Below, in pieces: positions 1 to 11,650 of a stretch of DNA of 64,000 nt. The notes under the pieces are model-generated. The model made no database searches. It had not been told where the DNA came from and worked only from the letters and a program-made list of their open reading frames with translations. The stretch is from Emydura subglobosa (lineage: Eukaryota > Chordata > Testudines > Chelidae), in NCBI GenBank assembly GCA_007922225.1, contig ML680053.1, positions 372,001 through 436,000 of the forward strand, written 5' to 3'. The position numbers and the translations under genes were made by a program. Numbering within the stretch: the stretch's first letter is position 1; each line of letters starts with the position of its first letter.

Positions 1-1319
1 AGGGCTCCCCCACTGGTTGCTCACCAATCCAGGATGGTGGATTTACCCTTTCCTGGTGCAGTTTGTTTCTTATGTGATTATTTTCCCTGTGTCTGGCTTT
101 ATACAGCGTTTCTGAAAGAGGTACGCTGCTGAGCTTCCTACATGATCTTCCACATCATTCAATGCAACCCGTCTTTTAAGAAGTCACAGTTGGTAAAGGG
201 CATCATCTCTGGATCACAGCAGAGGTGATCTAATGCACAGAAGTTTCTAGCAAGGGCGGAAAGGAGGGCCCTTCAGGGTTACCGGAGGAAAGGTATTCAC
301 AGCATCATGAAGGCCGGCCATCTAATCCCATCACTTCCTGGCACATGTGCTCTAGGGCATGGTTCCAACCAATTTACGGGCAGTGAGCCATTTGGGCAGA
401 TGGGCAAGGGGGACGTGGCTCCACTAATCCATCTCTGATCTGGATTATCTTTTCCAAAAACTGCTTTCATGGCCCCAAGAAGCAAGTTTTTTACACATCA
501 GGAATAGGTGGAGTTCTGGGGTAGTGTGAGGCTGGATCCTGGGGGGACGGCAAATTGAGAGAAAAAGGAAAATAACATCCGGCCTGCAGTTATGTTTGTT
601 GTTTTAGTTGGGTGCCCCCCGACCCTGTTACGGAGATTCCATCCGCCATGGTTTTATTGTCCTCTTCTCAAAGGATCTAATTCTTTTTGAAAAGGGATTA
701 AGAGCAGATTAGATGGAGTTGTGAGCTACATTGTCACAAATGATGGGCATGAAAACTACTCAGTTAGATTTTCACAACTGCTAGGAGCGTGTCCCATTTG
801 CCTCTGTTCCCCCGACCCCTCCATTTCTATATATTCATCTTGCAGCTGGCCAGGAGAAGTTATAGGAGGGGCAACTTTTTATTGGGCGAGGGGACAGGAC
901 CCGAGTGTCCTGACTGCACCTATACCCTGTCCTGGGTATCCATACATGTCTTAGTGTCCCCTGTGACCCACTGGACAGGGCACTACCGCCATGCTTTGCT
1001 GACAAGAAACGTAGCCAAGCATCTTTGCCACCAAGCCAAGCCTGTGGTCTTTCTTTGTGAGTAACACTGAGGTAGCTGGATCAGTAAACTGCCCCCTCTG
1101 CTCATGCAGCAAACGCCGGAGCTCCAAGAAGAGCAGCACCGAGCAGCTGTTTGTGCAGCAACAACATTTCACAACACTAAAAAGAGTGTGGCTCCCACCA
1201 GAGGAGAGTGGTAATCTGTATCCCCTTGGATGGTGAGACTAAGGAGTTTCAGCTGTATCAATCGAAACATTTGCAGTACAGCTCTTCTGGATTTTGTATC
1301 AGGCCTGGCTGCCATGTCA
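1..1319. other. Intergenic sequence, nothing recognised
   Basis: No exon, RNA gene or known repeat family was recognised here. Short open frames occur on both strands, for example 62 codons on the minus strand at 297-485, but none shows a domain or repeat-encoded motif. The stretch from about 1180 to 1319 may be the degraded 5' side of the CR1 that follows. Confidence 0.4.
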
Positions 1320-2513
1320 AGGGTATAATGTTTAACAAAGAACAAATCATGTCAAACCAACCTGCTAGCTTTCTTTGACAAGGTAACAAACCTTGTGGGT
1401 GGGGGGAAGCGGTAGACGTGTTGTATCCTGACTTTACTAAGGCTTTTGGTACTATCTCGCATGACCTTCTCATAAACAAACCAGGGAAATACAACCTAGA
1501 TGGAGTTTCTATAAAGTGAGTGCATAAATGGTTGGAAAACAAATCCCAGAGAGTAGTTATCAGTGGTTCACAGTCAAGCTGGAAGGGTCCCGTTATGTTC
1601 AATATCTTCATCAGTGATTTAGACAACGGCATAGACAATACACTTATAAAGTTTGGAGATGATACCACGCTCGGAGGGGTTGCAAGTGTTTTGGAGGGTA
1701 GGATTCATAATTCATAATGATCTGGACAAACTGGAGAAATGGTTTGAAGTACATAGGATGAAATTCAATAGGGACAAATGCAAAGTGCTCCACTTAGGAA
1801 AGAACAATCAGTTGCACACATACAAAATGGGAAATGCCTGCCGAGGAAGGAGCACTGCGGAAAGGGATCTGGTTATCGTAGTGGATCACAAGCTAAATAT
1901 GAGTCAACAGTGTGACACTGCTGCACAAAACAACCATCATTCTGGGACGTATTAGCAGGAGTGTTGTAAGCAAGACACAAGAAGTGATTCTACTCTGTGC
2001 TGATCAGGCCTCAACTGGAGTATTGTGTCCAGTTCTGGGCACCACATTTCAGGACAGATGTAGACAATTTGGAGAAAGTCCAGAGGAGAGCAACAAAAAA
2101 GGTCTAGAAAACATGACCTATGAGGGACTAAACAAACCTAATTTTTTGTCTGGAGAACACAGGTGGCACAGGATAACAGTTTTCAAGCACATAAAAGTTT
2201 ATTAAAAGGAGGAGGGAGAAAAATTGTTCTCGTTAACCTCTGAGGACAGGACAAGAAGCAATGGGCTTAAATTGCAGCAAGGGAGGTTTAGGTTGGACAT
2301 GAGGGAAAACTTCCTAGCAGTCAGGGTAGTTAAGCACTGGAATGAATTGCCTGGGGAGGCTGTGGAATCTGTCATTGGAGATTTTTAAGAGATTAGAGAA
2401 ACACGTGTCAGGGATGGTCTAGATATTACTTACTCCTGCCCTGAGTGCCGGGGACTGGACTAGAGGCCCTCTTGAGGTCCCTTCCAGTCCTACAATTCTA
2501 TGAGTCTATGGAA
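1320..2513 (+). mobile_element. CR1 LINE, 5'-truncated, 3' end present
   Basis: This is the 3' part of a CR1 non-LTR retrotransposon on the plus strand. Broken frames encode the C-terminal half of the reverse transcriptase ORF, including FNIFISDLDNGID and, further on, KFNRDKCKVLHLGKNN. The element ends in the CR1 3' UTR and tail, with GGACTAGA, CTTCCAGTCCTACAATTCTA and TGAGTCTATGG around 2455-2512. Frameshifts and stops make it a dead copy. The 5' boundary is approximate. Confidence 0.93.
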
Positions 2514-2768
2514 AGTCAGTGGGTTGCTCAACATTATTGCTTTGTAGTTCTCAGAGACCGGCACATTTCTTAAGAAGAATAACGATGTCCCTGGGCCATG
2601 GCGGATGGTACCTTACAGAGGGAGAAGTGTGCCAGCCATGCAATAGCAAATGAAAATACACTGCATGATTCACTTAAGAGGTTCTCTGATTAGATACCTT
2701 GGCCTTTTGATGGGCAGATATGGCCACAAAGAGGCAGTGAGAACCTGAAAGGTTTGTCCCCATTAAAG
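2514..2768 (-). mobile_element. DIRS-type retrotransposon, distal part of the tyrosine recombinase region
   Basis: Read on the minus strand, this segment continues the tyrosine recombinase coding region that breaks off at 5582. The two parts are separated by the hAT element at 2769-5573. Translation directly beside the junction gives short recombinase-like pieces such as KPFRFSLPLC. The low-coordinate side is cut by, or abuts, the CR1 at 1320-2513. Confidence 0.65.
2761..2768. repeat. Left target-site duplication of the hAT element
   Basis: The eight bases CATTAAAG directly precede the hAT terminus. They match CATTAAGA at 5574-5581 directly after the other terminus at 6 of 8 positions, or with a single-base shift. 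An 8-bp duplication is the hAT hallmark. Confidence 0.8.
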
Positions 2769-5573
2769 CAGAGGTTCACAAACTGTGCTGCATGTTCCCC
2801 TGGGAGGTTGTGCAAGAACGTTTGGATCACAAGGCATTTTTTACTTTTTTGTAATTTTCATCACATCACAAGAACATGACACTGACAACTACACGCACTG
2901 AAATAACATGAGTAAACATTTTGCAACTGATTTAATCAGATGGACTTTTTTGGCTGATACAAAGCTGCGACACAGGAGCGTGTTACAATGTATTCATTTA
3001 TAAGCCCACGATCATTTCTATAGCAACAACTACCTTTCCCGCCTTCCGGTTTAGTATATCACATCCTGTCGTTACAACAAGCAGCTGTGCAGTGCTTATT
3101 CCGCTGCTGAGTTTGCTACTTTTTCACATCATTACATGGTGATAAATTGGATCAGTACATCTTGCCGAAAGATGGCAGTGGTCCAAAATGAAAGGCAGAA
3201 GCTGGAATGACTAAAATTGATACAGAGAAATATCACAGGTTCCCGTTGGAGTCTGTGTTGGGCTCCCTGCTGGGCCCCTCCAGTGTCCCAGTTTGTGTCC
3301 CCCGATCGGGGGCAGCCTCTGGGGCTGTTGTGCTTGCCGGGGTTGTCGGGCTAAAGCTGCCTTCTTAAACGGCTCGGGTAGGCTGCCTGATGCAGGACTG
3401 TCGCTGCTCTGCAATCCTGCGCTTCTCTGCCTCCCCCTCCTTTGTTGCTCTTCCTCATTTATACATTTTTTTGCCTCCTTCACAAGGTTCAGCTGTGGCT
3501 GTCTGCCTCCAGGACTGGCAGCTCTTGCAGCTGCGCCTGGGCATGGCAGGTCTGTTTGTTTGCAGGTAGGGAAAGCTCCCCTCCCCCTCGTACCTAAGTC
3601 CTGACTGGGGCTTATAGGCCCCATTACAGAAAAAATCAAGAAAAATCAAGAAAATACGATGACCCATCTTTGGATTTTGGTTTCACTTCCGTTGCAGCTA
3701 ACGGAGAAATTAGGCCTCAGTGTAGTGTGTGCAGTAACTTTAGCAAACGATAGCCTGAAGCCAACAAAACGAAGACGCCTTTTAGAAACAGAACATGGCA
3801 ATCTGATAGGAAAGAACAGAGATTTTTTTTCCAAATGAAAACTACAAGAAATTAAACAAAAGAACACAATGAAAAATATGGTATCCGGTCGGGCAGACAC
3901 TTTAAAAGCATCATATCAAATTGCGTACCACAGTGTCAAGTATAAAAAGCCTTACACAACTAGGGAAAAACTGATTCTCCCAGCTGCAAATGGCTGGTGA
4001 CAATGTGGCAGAGAAGTTTAAACTGATCCCGCTGTCAGACGACACGGTCAGCCCCTGAATCTCTGACATGGCAGAAAATATCAATGCACAGCTGATCTCT
4101 CAATTGCAATTCAGTTTATTTACAATCCAGTTGGATGAAGCAATAGATATATCGAAAGAAGCTCATTTAATTGCTTACGTTCGGTACTCTCACAAAACAT
4201 CAGTACTGGAAGATTTTTTGTTTTGCAAGCCAATTAAGATGTGTTCTACTGGATCCGAACTGTTCAACATTTTAAATGACTTCCTAACTTCTCACAAGTT
4301 GACGTGGGAAGCCTGCTTCAGACTTGGAATCTGCATGGATGGAGCTCCGTCTATGTTTGGAGGTAGGGCAGACTTGAAAGCCAAAGTGTTTGAAATTGCT
4401 CCACCTATATCGTGGACTCATTATATCATGCACTGCAAAGCCCTTGCGATTCGAAACACGGATCGGGAACTTACTGATGTTCTGAGTTCTGCTATTAAAA
4501 CCATGAACTTTATTGAGACGCAGCCCGCAAAGGCACATCCCTTTGCAATGCTTTGTGCAGAAATGGGAGCTGAGTATGATGCTTTGTTTCACATGGAAGT
4601 CTGATGGCTGTCCAGGGGGAAAGTGTTGCAATGTGTTTATGAACTGAGAAACAAAGTTTGACTTTTTTTGTGGTTTTGAATTTCAGCGATGCAGAGGCAC
4701 TGTGTAATCCCTGCTGGTTTGTGCTTTTGGCTTACCTTGCTGATATTTTGGACAAACTGAATTCTCTAAATGTCTCATTGCAAGGAGTGGAAACTTCCAT
4801 TTTTGACATCCACCACAAGATATTGGCAGTCAAGAGAAAGTTAGATCTCCGGAAAACAAAATCAAAACTGGTTTAAGTGTTCCATTCCCATTGTTAACTA
4901 ACACTATAGATGAAACAGAATCTGAACTATTGAGTGTTGTGGAGCCAATCACGTGACTTCTTTCAGAGCTAGTTTGGATAAATATTTTCCCGAAGAAAAT
5001 GCACCCCTAAATTATTGGATTATCTAACCATTTGTAACTGAGCCAGTGATCTTGTCCCATCTCTCAAATGACCTTCAGGAGAGGCTGATTGAACTTCAGA
5101 GTGATAGGACACTGGACATTCAATTTAAAAAACAGTCTTTGGGGATTTTTTGGTTGAAAGTTGGCTCCGAATATCCAGCTTTGTCGAAGTGTGCATTCAA
5201 AGCTCGTTTACCATTTGGTTCACCTTATTTGTGTGAGATCAGATTCTCTGCACTGGCTGTTCTAAAGACAAAGTACCATTCAAGACTGGAAGTGGAGGAC
5301 AACCTCAGAGTGTCGGTTTCAAAAATCTCCCCACAAATTGATAAACTGCAGAGAAACAGCCACACTATTCACATTCACTGGTAAATAGCTAGTATTTGAA
5401 ACCTACAGGTGTAGATAATTTAACTAAAGGTGTTAAGGTTTCTGTTAGATTTATAAGTAGGCTATCAAACATACTTTATTTTTGTGTCTATTTTTGTCTG
5501 GGTTGGGGGTTGGGCACAACCAAAAATTGTAACTCAAAGTTGGGGCTCAGCTCAAAAAGTTTGAAAACCGCTG
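2769..5573 (+). mobile_element. hAT DNA transposon (ZBED5/FAM200-like transposase), about 2.8 kb
   Basis: A near full-length but inactive hAT element. The left terminus CAGAGGTTCACAAACTGTG pairs with the complement of the right terminus, CAGCGGTTTTCAAAC, as imperfect terminal inverted repeats. An 8-bp duplication flanks it. Inside lie transposase remnants on the plus strand and a GC-rich tract around 3250-3560. It interrupts a minus-strand DIRS recombinase region, so it inserted after the DIRS element. Confidence 0.92.
3640..5384 (+). pseudogene. hAT transposase, broken by stops and frameshifts
   Basis: A decayed cut-and-paste transposase of the hAT superfamily, resembling the lineage from which vertebrate ZBED5 and FAM200 were domesticated. 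A BED-type zinc-finger remnant with CSVC spacing lies near 3715-3730. The longest open piece, 178 codons at 4068-4604, carries the RNase H-like core region (LDEAIDISKEAHLIAYVRY, CMDGAPSMFGG). A second piece at 4658-4876 holds FVLLAYLADILDKLNSLNVS. A third at 5046-5384 holds the C-terminal dimerisation region (SEYPALSKCAFKARLPFGS, YLCEIRFSALAVLKTKYHS). At least two interruptions separate the pieces, so no intact protein is encoded. The left BED half is the least certain. Confidence 0.9.
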
Positions 5574-5581
5574 CATTAAGA

Positions 5582-5844
5582 CAATAGAGCAAGGCTCTGG
5601 ATATGTCCAAAGTATGTAGCTTATCTTCTCCGGGCATCATACGTGGCTTCGGGAAGAATAATGGCAAGTTAGTCAACTGGGTCGGGTGAAATTCTGAGAC
5701 CTCTTTAGGGACGAACTTCAGGTGTGGTCTCAACACTACCTTGTATCTTTGGAAGGATGTGTAAGGAGGTCTGGCCACAAGGGTTTGGAGCGCGATGATC
5801 CTCTGTGCTAAGGTAGTAGCCACTAGAAATACCATCTGGTGCAT
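5582..5844 (-). pseudogene. DIRS tyrosine recombinase fragment
   Basis: The minus-strand translation contains VFLVATTLAQRIIALQTLV followed by VLRPHLKFVPKEVSEFH and LPLFFPKPR. This is the recombinase core pattern seen in three other DIRS copies in this window ([19 protein letters not shown] at 62 kb, and equivalents at 48 kb and 53.7 kb). The catalytic arginine context (SAKR/LAQR) is visible. The frame runs into the hAT element at 5573, so the C-terminal catalytic residues are displaced. Confidence 0.85.
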
Positions 5845-6503
5845 CAGATGGGGTAATGAGTAATCTACAGCAGCTCAAAAGGAGACTCCATGAGCATTAG
5901 GAAGACAGTGGTAAGGTCCTACGTGGCAGTTGGGTCTGTAACCGGTGGGTGAGTACACAGGAGGCCCTTGACGAATTTTGATATTATTGGATGTGAAATC
6001 ATAGAGCATAATTGTACCGGAGCATGACCTGCCAATATTCCTCTAAGATGGATCTTGAGAATGATAGCCCAGAATATTTCAAGGTCAGTATGTAGTCGAT
6101 GAATTTTGGTATCAGGCCCACTACTTGGTCAAGATTGTGCTGGGCTGCCTATATGGAGACTCTTTTCCATTTTGAAGAGTAGATCTTCTTAGCGGAAAGT
6201 TTCCTGCTGGGTGTAAGACTCTCTTGAACATATAGGGATCAGTCTCTGTCAGTGGTGCTCAACCAGCCATCATCCAAGCTGTCAAGTGTCATGACTGCAG
6301 CTCTCGGTGCACAATCTGGCTATGGTTCTCAGATATGATGTCTGGGCAGTGCAGGAGATGTATGGAGAGCTGCCTGGACATCTGCAACAGGTGCGACAGC
6401 CACAGTTGTCTCAGCCTGTAAGGAGCTATCAGGATCATTGTGGCCTTATCCCATCTGATCTTGGATATTTCCCTGCGGAACAGGAGAGTCCATGGAAAGG
6501 TAT

Positions 6504-6977
6504 CTAGGAGTCCTCAAGACTATTGTAGGAGAAAGGCATTTGGCAGGGAGCCTGGCTTGTGATGGAACAGGAGTTTGAGCATTTGGTGTTGTCCTCTGTG
6601 GCGAACAGGTCTATTGTGGGAATCCCCCACTGATGCCCTACAATGGACTTCAGAAGTGACCACTCATATTTGGTTGTCTTGTGTCCACTTAAGAAGTCTG
6701 CCAAGTTGTTTCTCCTTCCTGCAAGGTGCAGAGCCAGTGGGATTACTCTATGTTGATGACACCATGGCAATAGCTCAATTGCTTCTTGGCAGAGAGAGAA
6801 TGAACGAATGCCTCCTTGCTTATTCCTGTAGTGCGTTGCAGATGTGGTCTCTGTCAAGATCTGCACTGTGGAGTTCTGTAGAACAGATAGGAATATTATG
6901 CAGAACAGTCTGAAGGTGGAGAGCTCCAGGACTTGCATGTGTAGTTTCAAATCATTCTGAAACCAGGTCCTGTGCAT
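6504..6977 (-). pseudogene. DIRS RNase H fragment
   Basis: A 157-codon open stretch on the minus strand with the DIRS RNase H signature: YRNKQGGIRSFSLCQEAIEL, then LALHLAGRRNNLADFLSGH, then GIPTIDLFATEDNTKCSNSC. The domain removes template RNA during reverse transcription. The open stretch ends with a gradual loss of similarity. The first acidic residue of the catalytic set is not clear. Confidence 0.88.
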
Positions 6978-7329
6978 CTGCAGATGGTTCAGGTGGGGTC
7001 CCTAACCTGTCTCTGGCAGTAGTCATCATCACAGAGGCATCCAAGAATGGAACTTTCTTTCTCACGTTCTGAGTCCAGCTTCCAGTCTGAGTCTCACAGG
7101 ACTTGGGTGGGACTGGGACTGTCTGACTCACGTGGTGTTTGGCATGGGAATATGCTGACCTCAACCATAGTTATAGTGGCCCCAGATGAAGCCTGGTAGT
7201 GTCAAGTATGTATTCGCCAACGCGTGGCCGAATAGCCCTAGACAGGTACGCACCATCATCGTCAGATTGGGTCTAGGTTGCTCACCACTGACTGGAGGAA
7301 CTGGAGCTTATCCTGCAGGAGGTAATCAA

Positions 7330-7500
7330 TTAATGAGTGAGTGTTGATATGAACTCTATTGTCCGGGATGGGCTTAGAGACGATTTCTTGTAGTTAAAGA
7401 GGCCGAGCTGGGCGAAGACGTACTCCAGGGCTTCTGCAGTCTCCTGATGGGATCTGCCTCTGACCAGCCAGTCGTTTAAGTACGGGTAGATGTGAATGCC
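7330..7500 (-). pseudogene. DIRS reverse transcriptase fragment with YLND in place of YLDD
   Basis: The minus-strand translation gives GIHIYPYLNDWLVRGRS, then ALEYVFAQLGLFNYKKSSLS and PSRTIEFI, the palm-domain end of a DIRS reverse transcriptase. The catalytic YLDD box reads YLND here: an aspartate codon has become asparagine, which should abolish polymerase activity. A broken gag or spacer region lies upstream at 7700-8200. Confidence 0.85.
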
Positions 7501-8250
7501 CTTTCTACTTCCATGCATTGCTGTGGAGCTTTTTCTCCGTGCTATGATGACAGACGGTTCCTTAACACTAGCCCTCAACATTGTTTGGGGCTTAGTGGCT
7601 TTGTCCCTGGAGGCCTTACATGGCATGGTCTTTCCAGGTAGGACGACACTGAGCTCCATCTGGAGTCTCTCCCCCTCAATTCAGGGTGGCCTCTCTCGGT
7701 GCTGGGCTTCGGTACCGGAGGTGATGACATCTGCTTCGGTGCTGATGCTGTTGGCAGGGTCGATGCTAGGCATAAACTGACTGAACAATTGCTGAGGGCC
7801 CTGAGCCGCTCGAGGGATTTTTTGCTTTGTATTTAATTTATTTATTTATTAGTTGCTTTTTATGTGTTGTGATGGGTGGGGCCCAAAAAGATTCCTGCTT
7901 AGGGTCCCCGATGGGCTAGCACCGCGTCCGGTCGTTGGTTTCTGTAGCATTTATTTCGGCACATGATCTTCCAGTACAGTCTCCTCCACATGGGTTTTTG
8001 GAATCGAGTGTCCGCCAGACAGGAAGCTCGAGGCCATTGCCTTGGATGGCGAGCCAGGGCTGTTCTGCTCTTTCTGCCCTCACATGCAAGCACAAGGAAG
8101 GACAGGGTGCATGGGGAGCTCTGCTGGCCACTGCTATTCAAAAGACTCCGATCTCGCATGCACAGCGCACATGTGCACCTACAGCAGGTACTTGGTGGGT
8201 GAAATTATACATCCTGTGTCATGCAGTAGGTCAGGCTAGCGGATCATAAT

Positions 8251-10370
8251 GGTTGCTTCTGGCGCTAAAATCAATGAGTTAACATGGATGGAGCTGGGAG
8301 GTCAAATCTAATACAGCTCCTGTAGAACCGTTCCAAACTGTAGTACCAAAATGCTTTACAAATTATACACATAAAGGACCATTAAAGCATGATCCTCTCT
8401 AAGGCAGAGCGCCCACTGGGCAAGCAGCGTGTCCCCAGCCCACTCAGTGGCTGTCTGCACTCCCAATTGCATGTGAAAACGGCCGTCTGCAGCTGCAGAC
8501 TGCAAGCTCAGTGAAATGTAAACCTGCACCGTGCAGAAAACAAGCCACAACAGATACACGTGACAGCCGCCACGGTCTGAGAAACAGCCTGACCTTGTCT
8601 GGATGGAGCGTGGCTTATCGGCCTTGGACTGATCTGATGCAGGCGGTCTTTGAAATCAAGTGAGAGATGCTGGGCCAGCTTCCTGGGCCTGTATTTTGGT
8701 GTTACCGTGCTGTTCACAACTGGTGGCTGACAGGCCGTTCACTTCAAGAGCATTTACTACATCTTCTGCTTCACATTCCCACAGGCATGTGACTAGCATC
8801 AGTGGATGCCAGCTAAGAGTGGATTGAGGTCATGCTAGGCCCAGATACATCAACATTTTCTCCTCTCTCATCCTTGGATGACAAGCAGACTGTGCCACAT
8901 GTGCTCGCTGAATGAGAATCACGTGACTCCTACCTACTGTCTGGATCACCCCCTTCCCCCATGCCAGGCGATGGACATAGCCTGCGTTAAGGGGACACCC
9001 TGGACCCACAGTGAATCATCTCTTCCCTAGATATCGCACTGACAGCCGAGCAGCGACTCCTGCACTGTTCCCTGCTGTTCATTGCTGTGTCCCTTCCGCC
9101 TGTGGATCCTAGACCCCCCAGGATCTTGCCTTGTTCCTCTCTTGATACCTCTGCTGGCTCATGAATGGGGTGGAGAGTTGTAAGGCCTGGTGTATCCCTG
9201 CTCCCACCCGGGCAATGTGAATGAAGGTGGAGGGATTAGCATTCGATCAGCCCACGGAGGCCAAGTGCCAGGGGTTGGGATTTGGATTATGAAAGCACAG
9301 AGCATGTGAGCACGTGGCCAGGCAGCTGGCCGGCAGGGCCCAGCTTATGACAAGTCGTGACTGTAGGAATGAAACGTTCCCATTTCATGAGCATGACAAC
9401 AGAGAGAAAAAGACTGTCACGTCCTTCCCACTAGCAGGCATTAAGATAGCCCTAGACAGTGAGCCAGGAAGGATAGATACATGAATTGCACCTGTTTATC
9501 TACAGCAGTTGCTCAGAACTTGACCCATAATGTTCATCTCATGATTTGGGTTCAGCTCTCCATGTGAACAGGGCCAGCATGGCATTTCCCCTCATCACAG
9601 ACCAACGCAGACCAACCTGATCACTCTAACTTTCTCTCCAATCTCCCCGCTTCTCCCTGCTCTTCTCTTCAGGCCATCCAAAAAAAAAAAAAAACCCATT
9701 AAAGTCCTTTTCTGTTGCTCCATCTTGAGCTTCTCATCTTATGCCATGCTGTCCCCTGTACGTGGCATCACCTACCTCTTCTCTGCCAAGCGCCCCCCGT
9801 GCATCTGAAGCAACAGCGCACCACCCACCTGTTAGATTAGCAGAAGACTCACGCTTCACTTGAATACCCAACGCTGAGATGATTGTGTAAGAAAACAAGA
9901 ATACATTGAGGAACAAAGAACAGAGCTTTAAGTGATACACTGAGCGAGAGTACAAGAGACAGGTCTGGTTACAAACAAAAACAAAACAAAACACACTTTC
10001 TAGTGACTAAAACTGAATCTTAGTAGTAAATCACAATCTTTGCCTCAGCAATTTTCTTACTTAGATCAAGTTACCAGCATCCCTAGCCCTCCACAATAGG
10101 AGATCCAGCTTTCATAAACTCAGAGGGTGCTGTACCCCATCGTCCCCTTAGTGATGGATAATTAAAATCTCTTTTCGCTCCCCCAACTTATCCAAAGTCC
10201 ATTGTCTCCATCTCAAGAGCCAGGAAGGATTCCTGGGGTGCAGACTCTGTCCCCCAGCATGATTGTTAAATGGTTAATGGTCTTCTCCTCTGCTTATTTA
10301 GCTTGATAGCTGTGTTTACCTTCTATGTAAATATACTTTCATTGTTCTCTGCCTGTTACCAAGCAGATAG
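8251..10370. other. Intergenic sequence, mostly unrecognised
   Basis: About 2.1 kb with no exon or RNA gene seen. It includes a 15-A run at 9680-9694. Minus-strand open frames at 8356-8717 and 9734-9994 show no domain and are treated as chance. The A run could be a retroposon tail, but I found no SINE body next to it. Confidence 0.4.
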
Positions 10371-10820
10371 ACTCATAGACTCTAGATGATCATAATGGTC
10401 CCTTCTGATCTTAATCTGACCTCCTGCACAACACAGGCCACAGAACCTAATCCCATACACTCCTGTAATAGACCCCACCTATGACTGAGTTATTAAAGTC
10501 CTCAAATCATGGTTTGCCAATCTGCCCTGGGGGAAAGTTCCTTCCCGATCCCAAATATGGCCATCAGTTAAACCCTGAGCAAGACTCCCCAGCCAGACAC
10601 CCAGAAAGAATTCTTTGTAATAACTCAGAACCCAGCCCATCTGACATCCCTTCACAGGCCACTGGCATATCTACCACCAATAGTCAAAGATCAGTCAATT
10701 GCCAGACTAGGCTGTCCCATCAGACCATCCCCGCCATAAACGTATCAAGCTCAGTTTTGAAGCCAGTTAGGATTTTTGCCCCCACTGCTGCCATTGGAAG
10801 GCTATTCAAACAGGTAAATA
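10371..10820 (-). mobile_element. CR1 LINE 3' end
   Basis: The plus strand begins with CAGATAGACTCATAGACTC and GATGATCATAATGGTCCCTT, then GACCTCCTGCACAACACAGG. This is the reverse complement of a sauropsid CR1 3' terminus. The body continues through the CR1 3' UTR (CAATCTGCCCTGGGGGAAAG, CCAGCCAGACACCCAGAAAG) and stops near CCATTGGAAGGCTATTC. It is noncoding. Confidence 0.9.
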
Positions 10821-11429
10821 CACATTCCTTTGTCTAGGACAGACTGGGTTTCTGCACTGCCTCCCCTTACATGACACATTTAAGATTCATGTTATGACAA
10901 CAGTGTTTTGGGGCAGTGAGTGTGTACGGCAGATGTGAGTTACATTACGGCTCTAAGGGGCTCCGTGGATCACACCTACACTATTGTCCTGGTTCCTGCC
11001 TTGACATTATCTTGTCCATGTTGGACCAGAGGCTCTTCAATGCAGAGACACCTCAGCAGGACTAAACAGGCTCTGCTCCTCTGATTGACATCCAGTGAGG
11101 ATCTGGCCTTCTGTAAAGTATCATATTCATTTCCAATGTTGCGTCAGTGATTTGCAATACCCGTGCTATCGCACTCCCAAAGCGGTTACACAAGCTCTGT
11201 CTGAACAGTTTCCTTGGCCAATGTGGGTAGGACTAAACGCTGTGATAAACCATTTTACAAACACAGCTGCAGCGGTCAGAAAGGGCCGGAATTGCTCCCT
11301 GCCTGCAGGTTGCTGTCATTGCACTAATTGGGCAGCATTGTGTACGAGGGGACCAATGAAAGGGTTAGTGGGAGCGCCAGCACTGGTAAGTACCAGTGTC
11401 CCATCCTCAGAATCACAAACCAGCCAGTC
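10821..11429. other. Intergenic sequence, nothing recognised
   Basis: About 600 bases between a CR1 fragment and a MIR SINE. A 114-codon plus-strand open frame (11095-11439) runs into the MIR and carries no recognisable domain. Confidence 0.4.
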
Positions 11430-11650
11430 GGCAGTATAACCTAGTGGTTATAGCACTGGACTAGGCCTCACAAGCGTGGGGTTCAATGCCTGGCTCTAAC
11501 CTGCTGGATGACCTTGGACAAGTCACCGCCTTCCCTGTGCTCACTTTCGCCATCTGTAGAAGGGGGATAAAAGTACTGCTGTCCTTCGTCAAGCACTGTG
11601 AGATCTAAGGGAGAAATGTCTGAAATAAGAGTGAGCTGTGGTTATTTAGT
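11430..11650 (+). mobile_element. MIR/CORE-SINE
   Basis: A tRNA-derived SINE on the plus strand. The A-box-like head is CAGTATAACCTAGTGGTTAT and the B-box-like region is GGGGTTCAATGCC. The CORE region follows (GATGACCTTGGACAAGTCAC, CATCTGTAGAAGGGGGATAA), then an L2-like tail (AAGCACTGTGAGATCTAAGG). All parts occur in the expected order over about 220 bp, so this copy is nearly full length. Confidence 0.9.

Larger units (their letters stand above)
5582..8250 (-). mobile_element. DIRS-type tyrosine-recombinase retrotransposon, degraded
   Basis: The minus strand carries, in element order, a gag-like serine/glycine-rich end (about 8250-7700), reverse transcriptase (7500-7330), RNase H (6977-6504) and tyrosine recombinase (5844-5582). 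The recombinase continues at 2768-2514 beyond the hAT insertion. This RT-RNase H-recombinase order defines DIRS elements, which integrate with a tyrosine recombinase instead of a DDE integrase. All frames are broken. I could not delimit terminal repeats for this copy, and the 8250 end is approximate. Confidence 0.85.

Noticed and set aside
9680..9694. A-run as a SINE tail
   Set aside because: No tRNA- or 7SL-derived body or target duplication was found beside the 15-A run.
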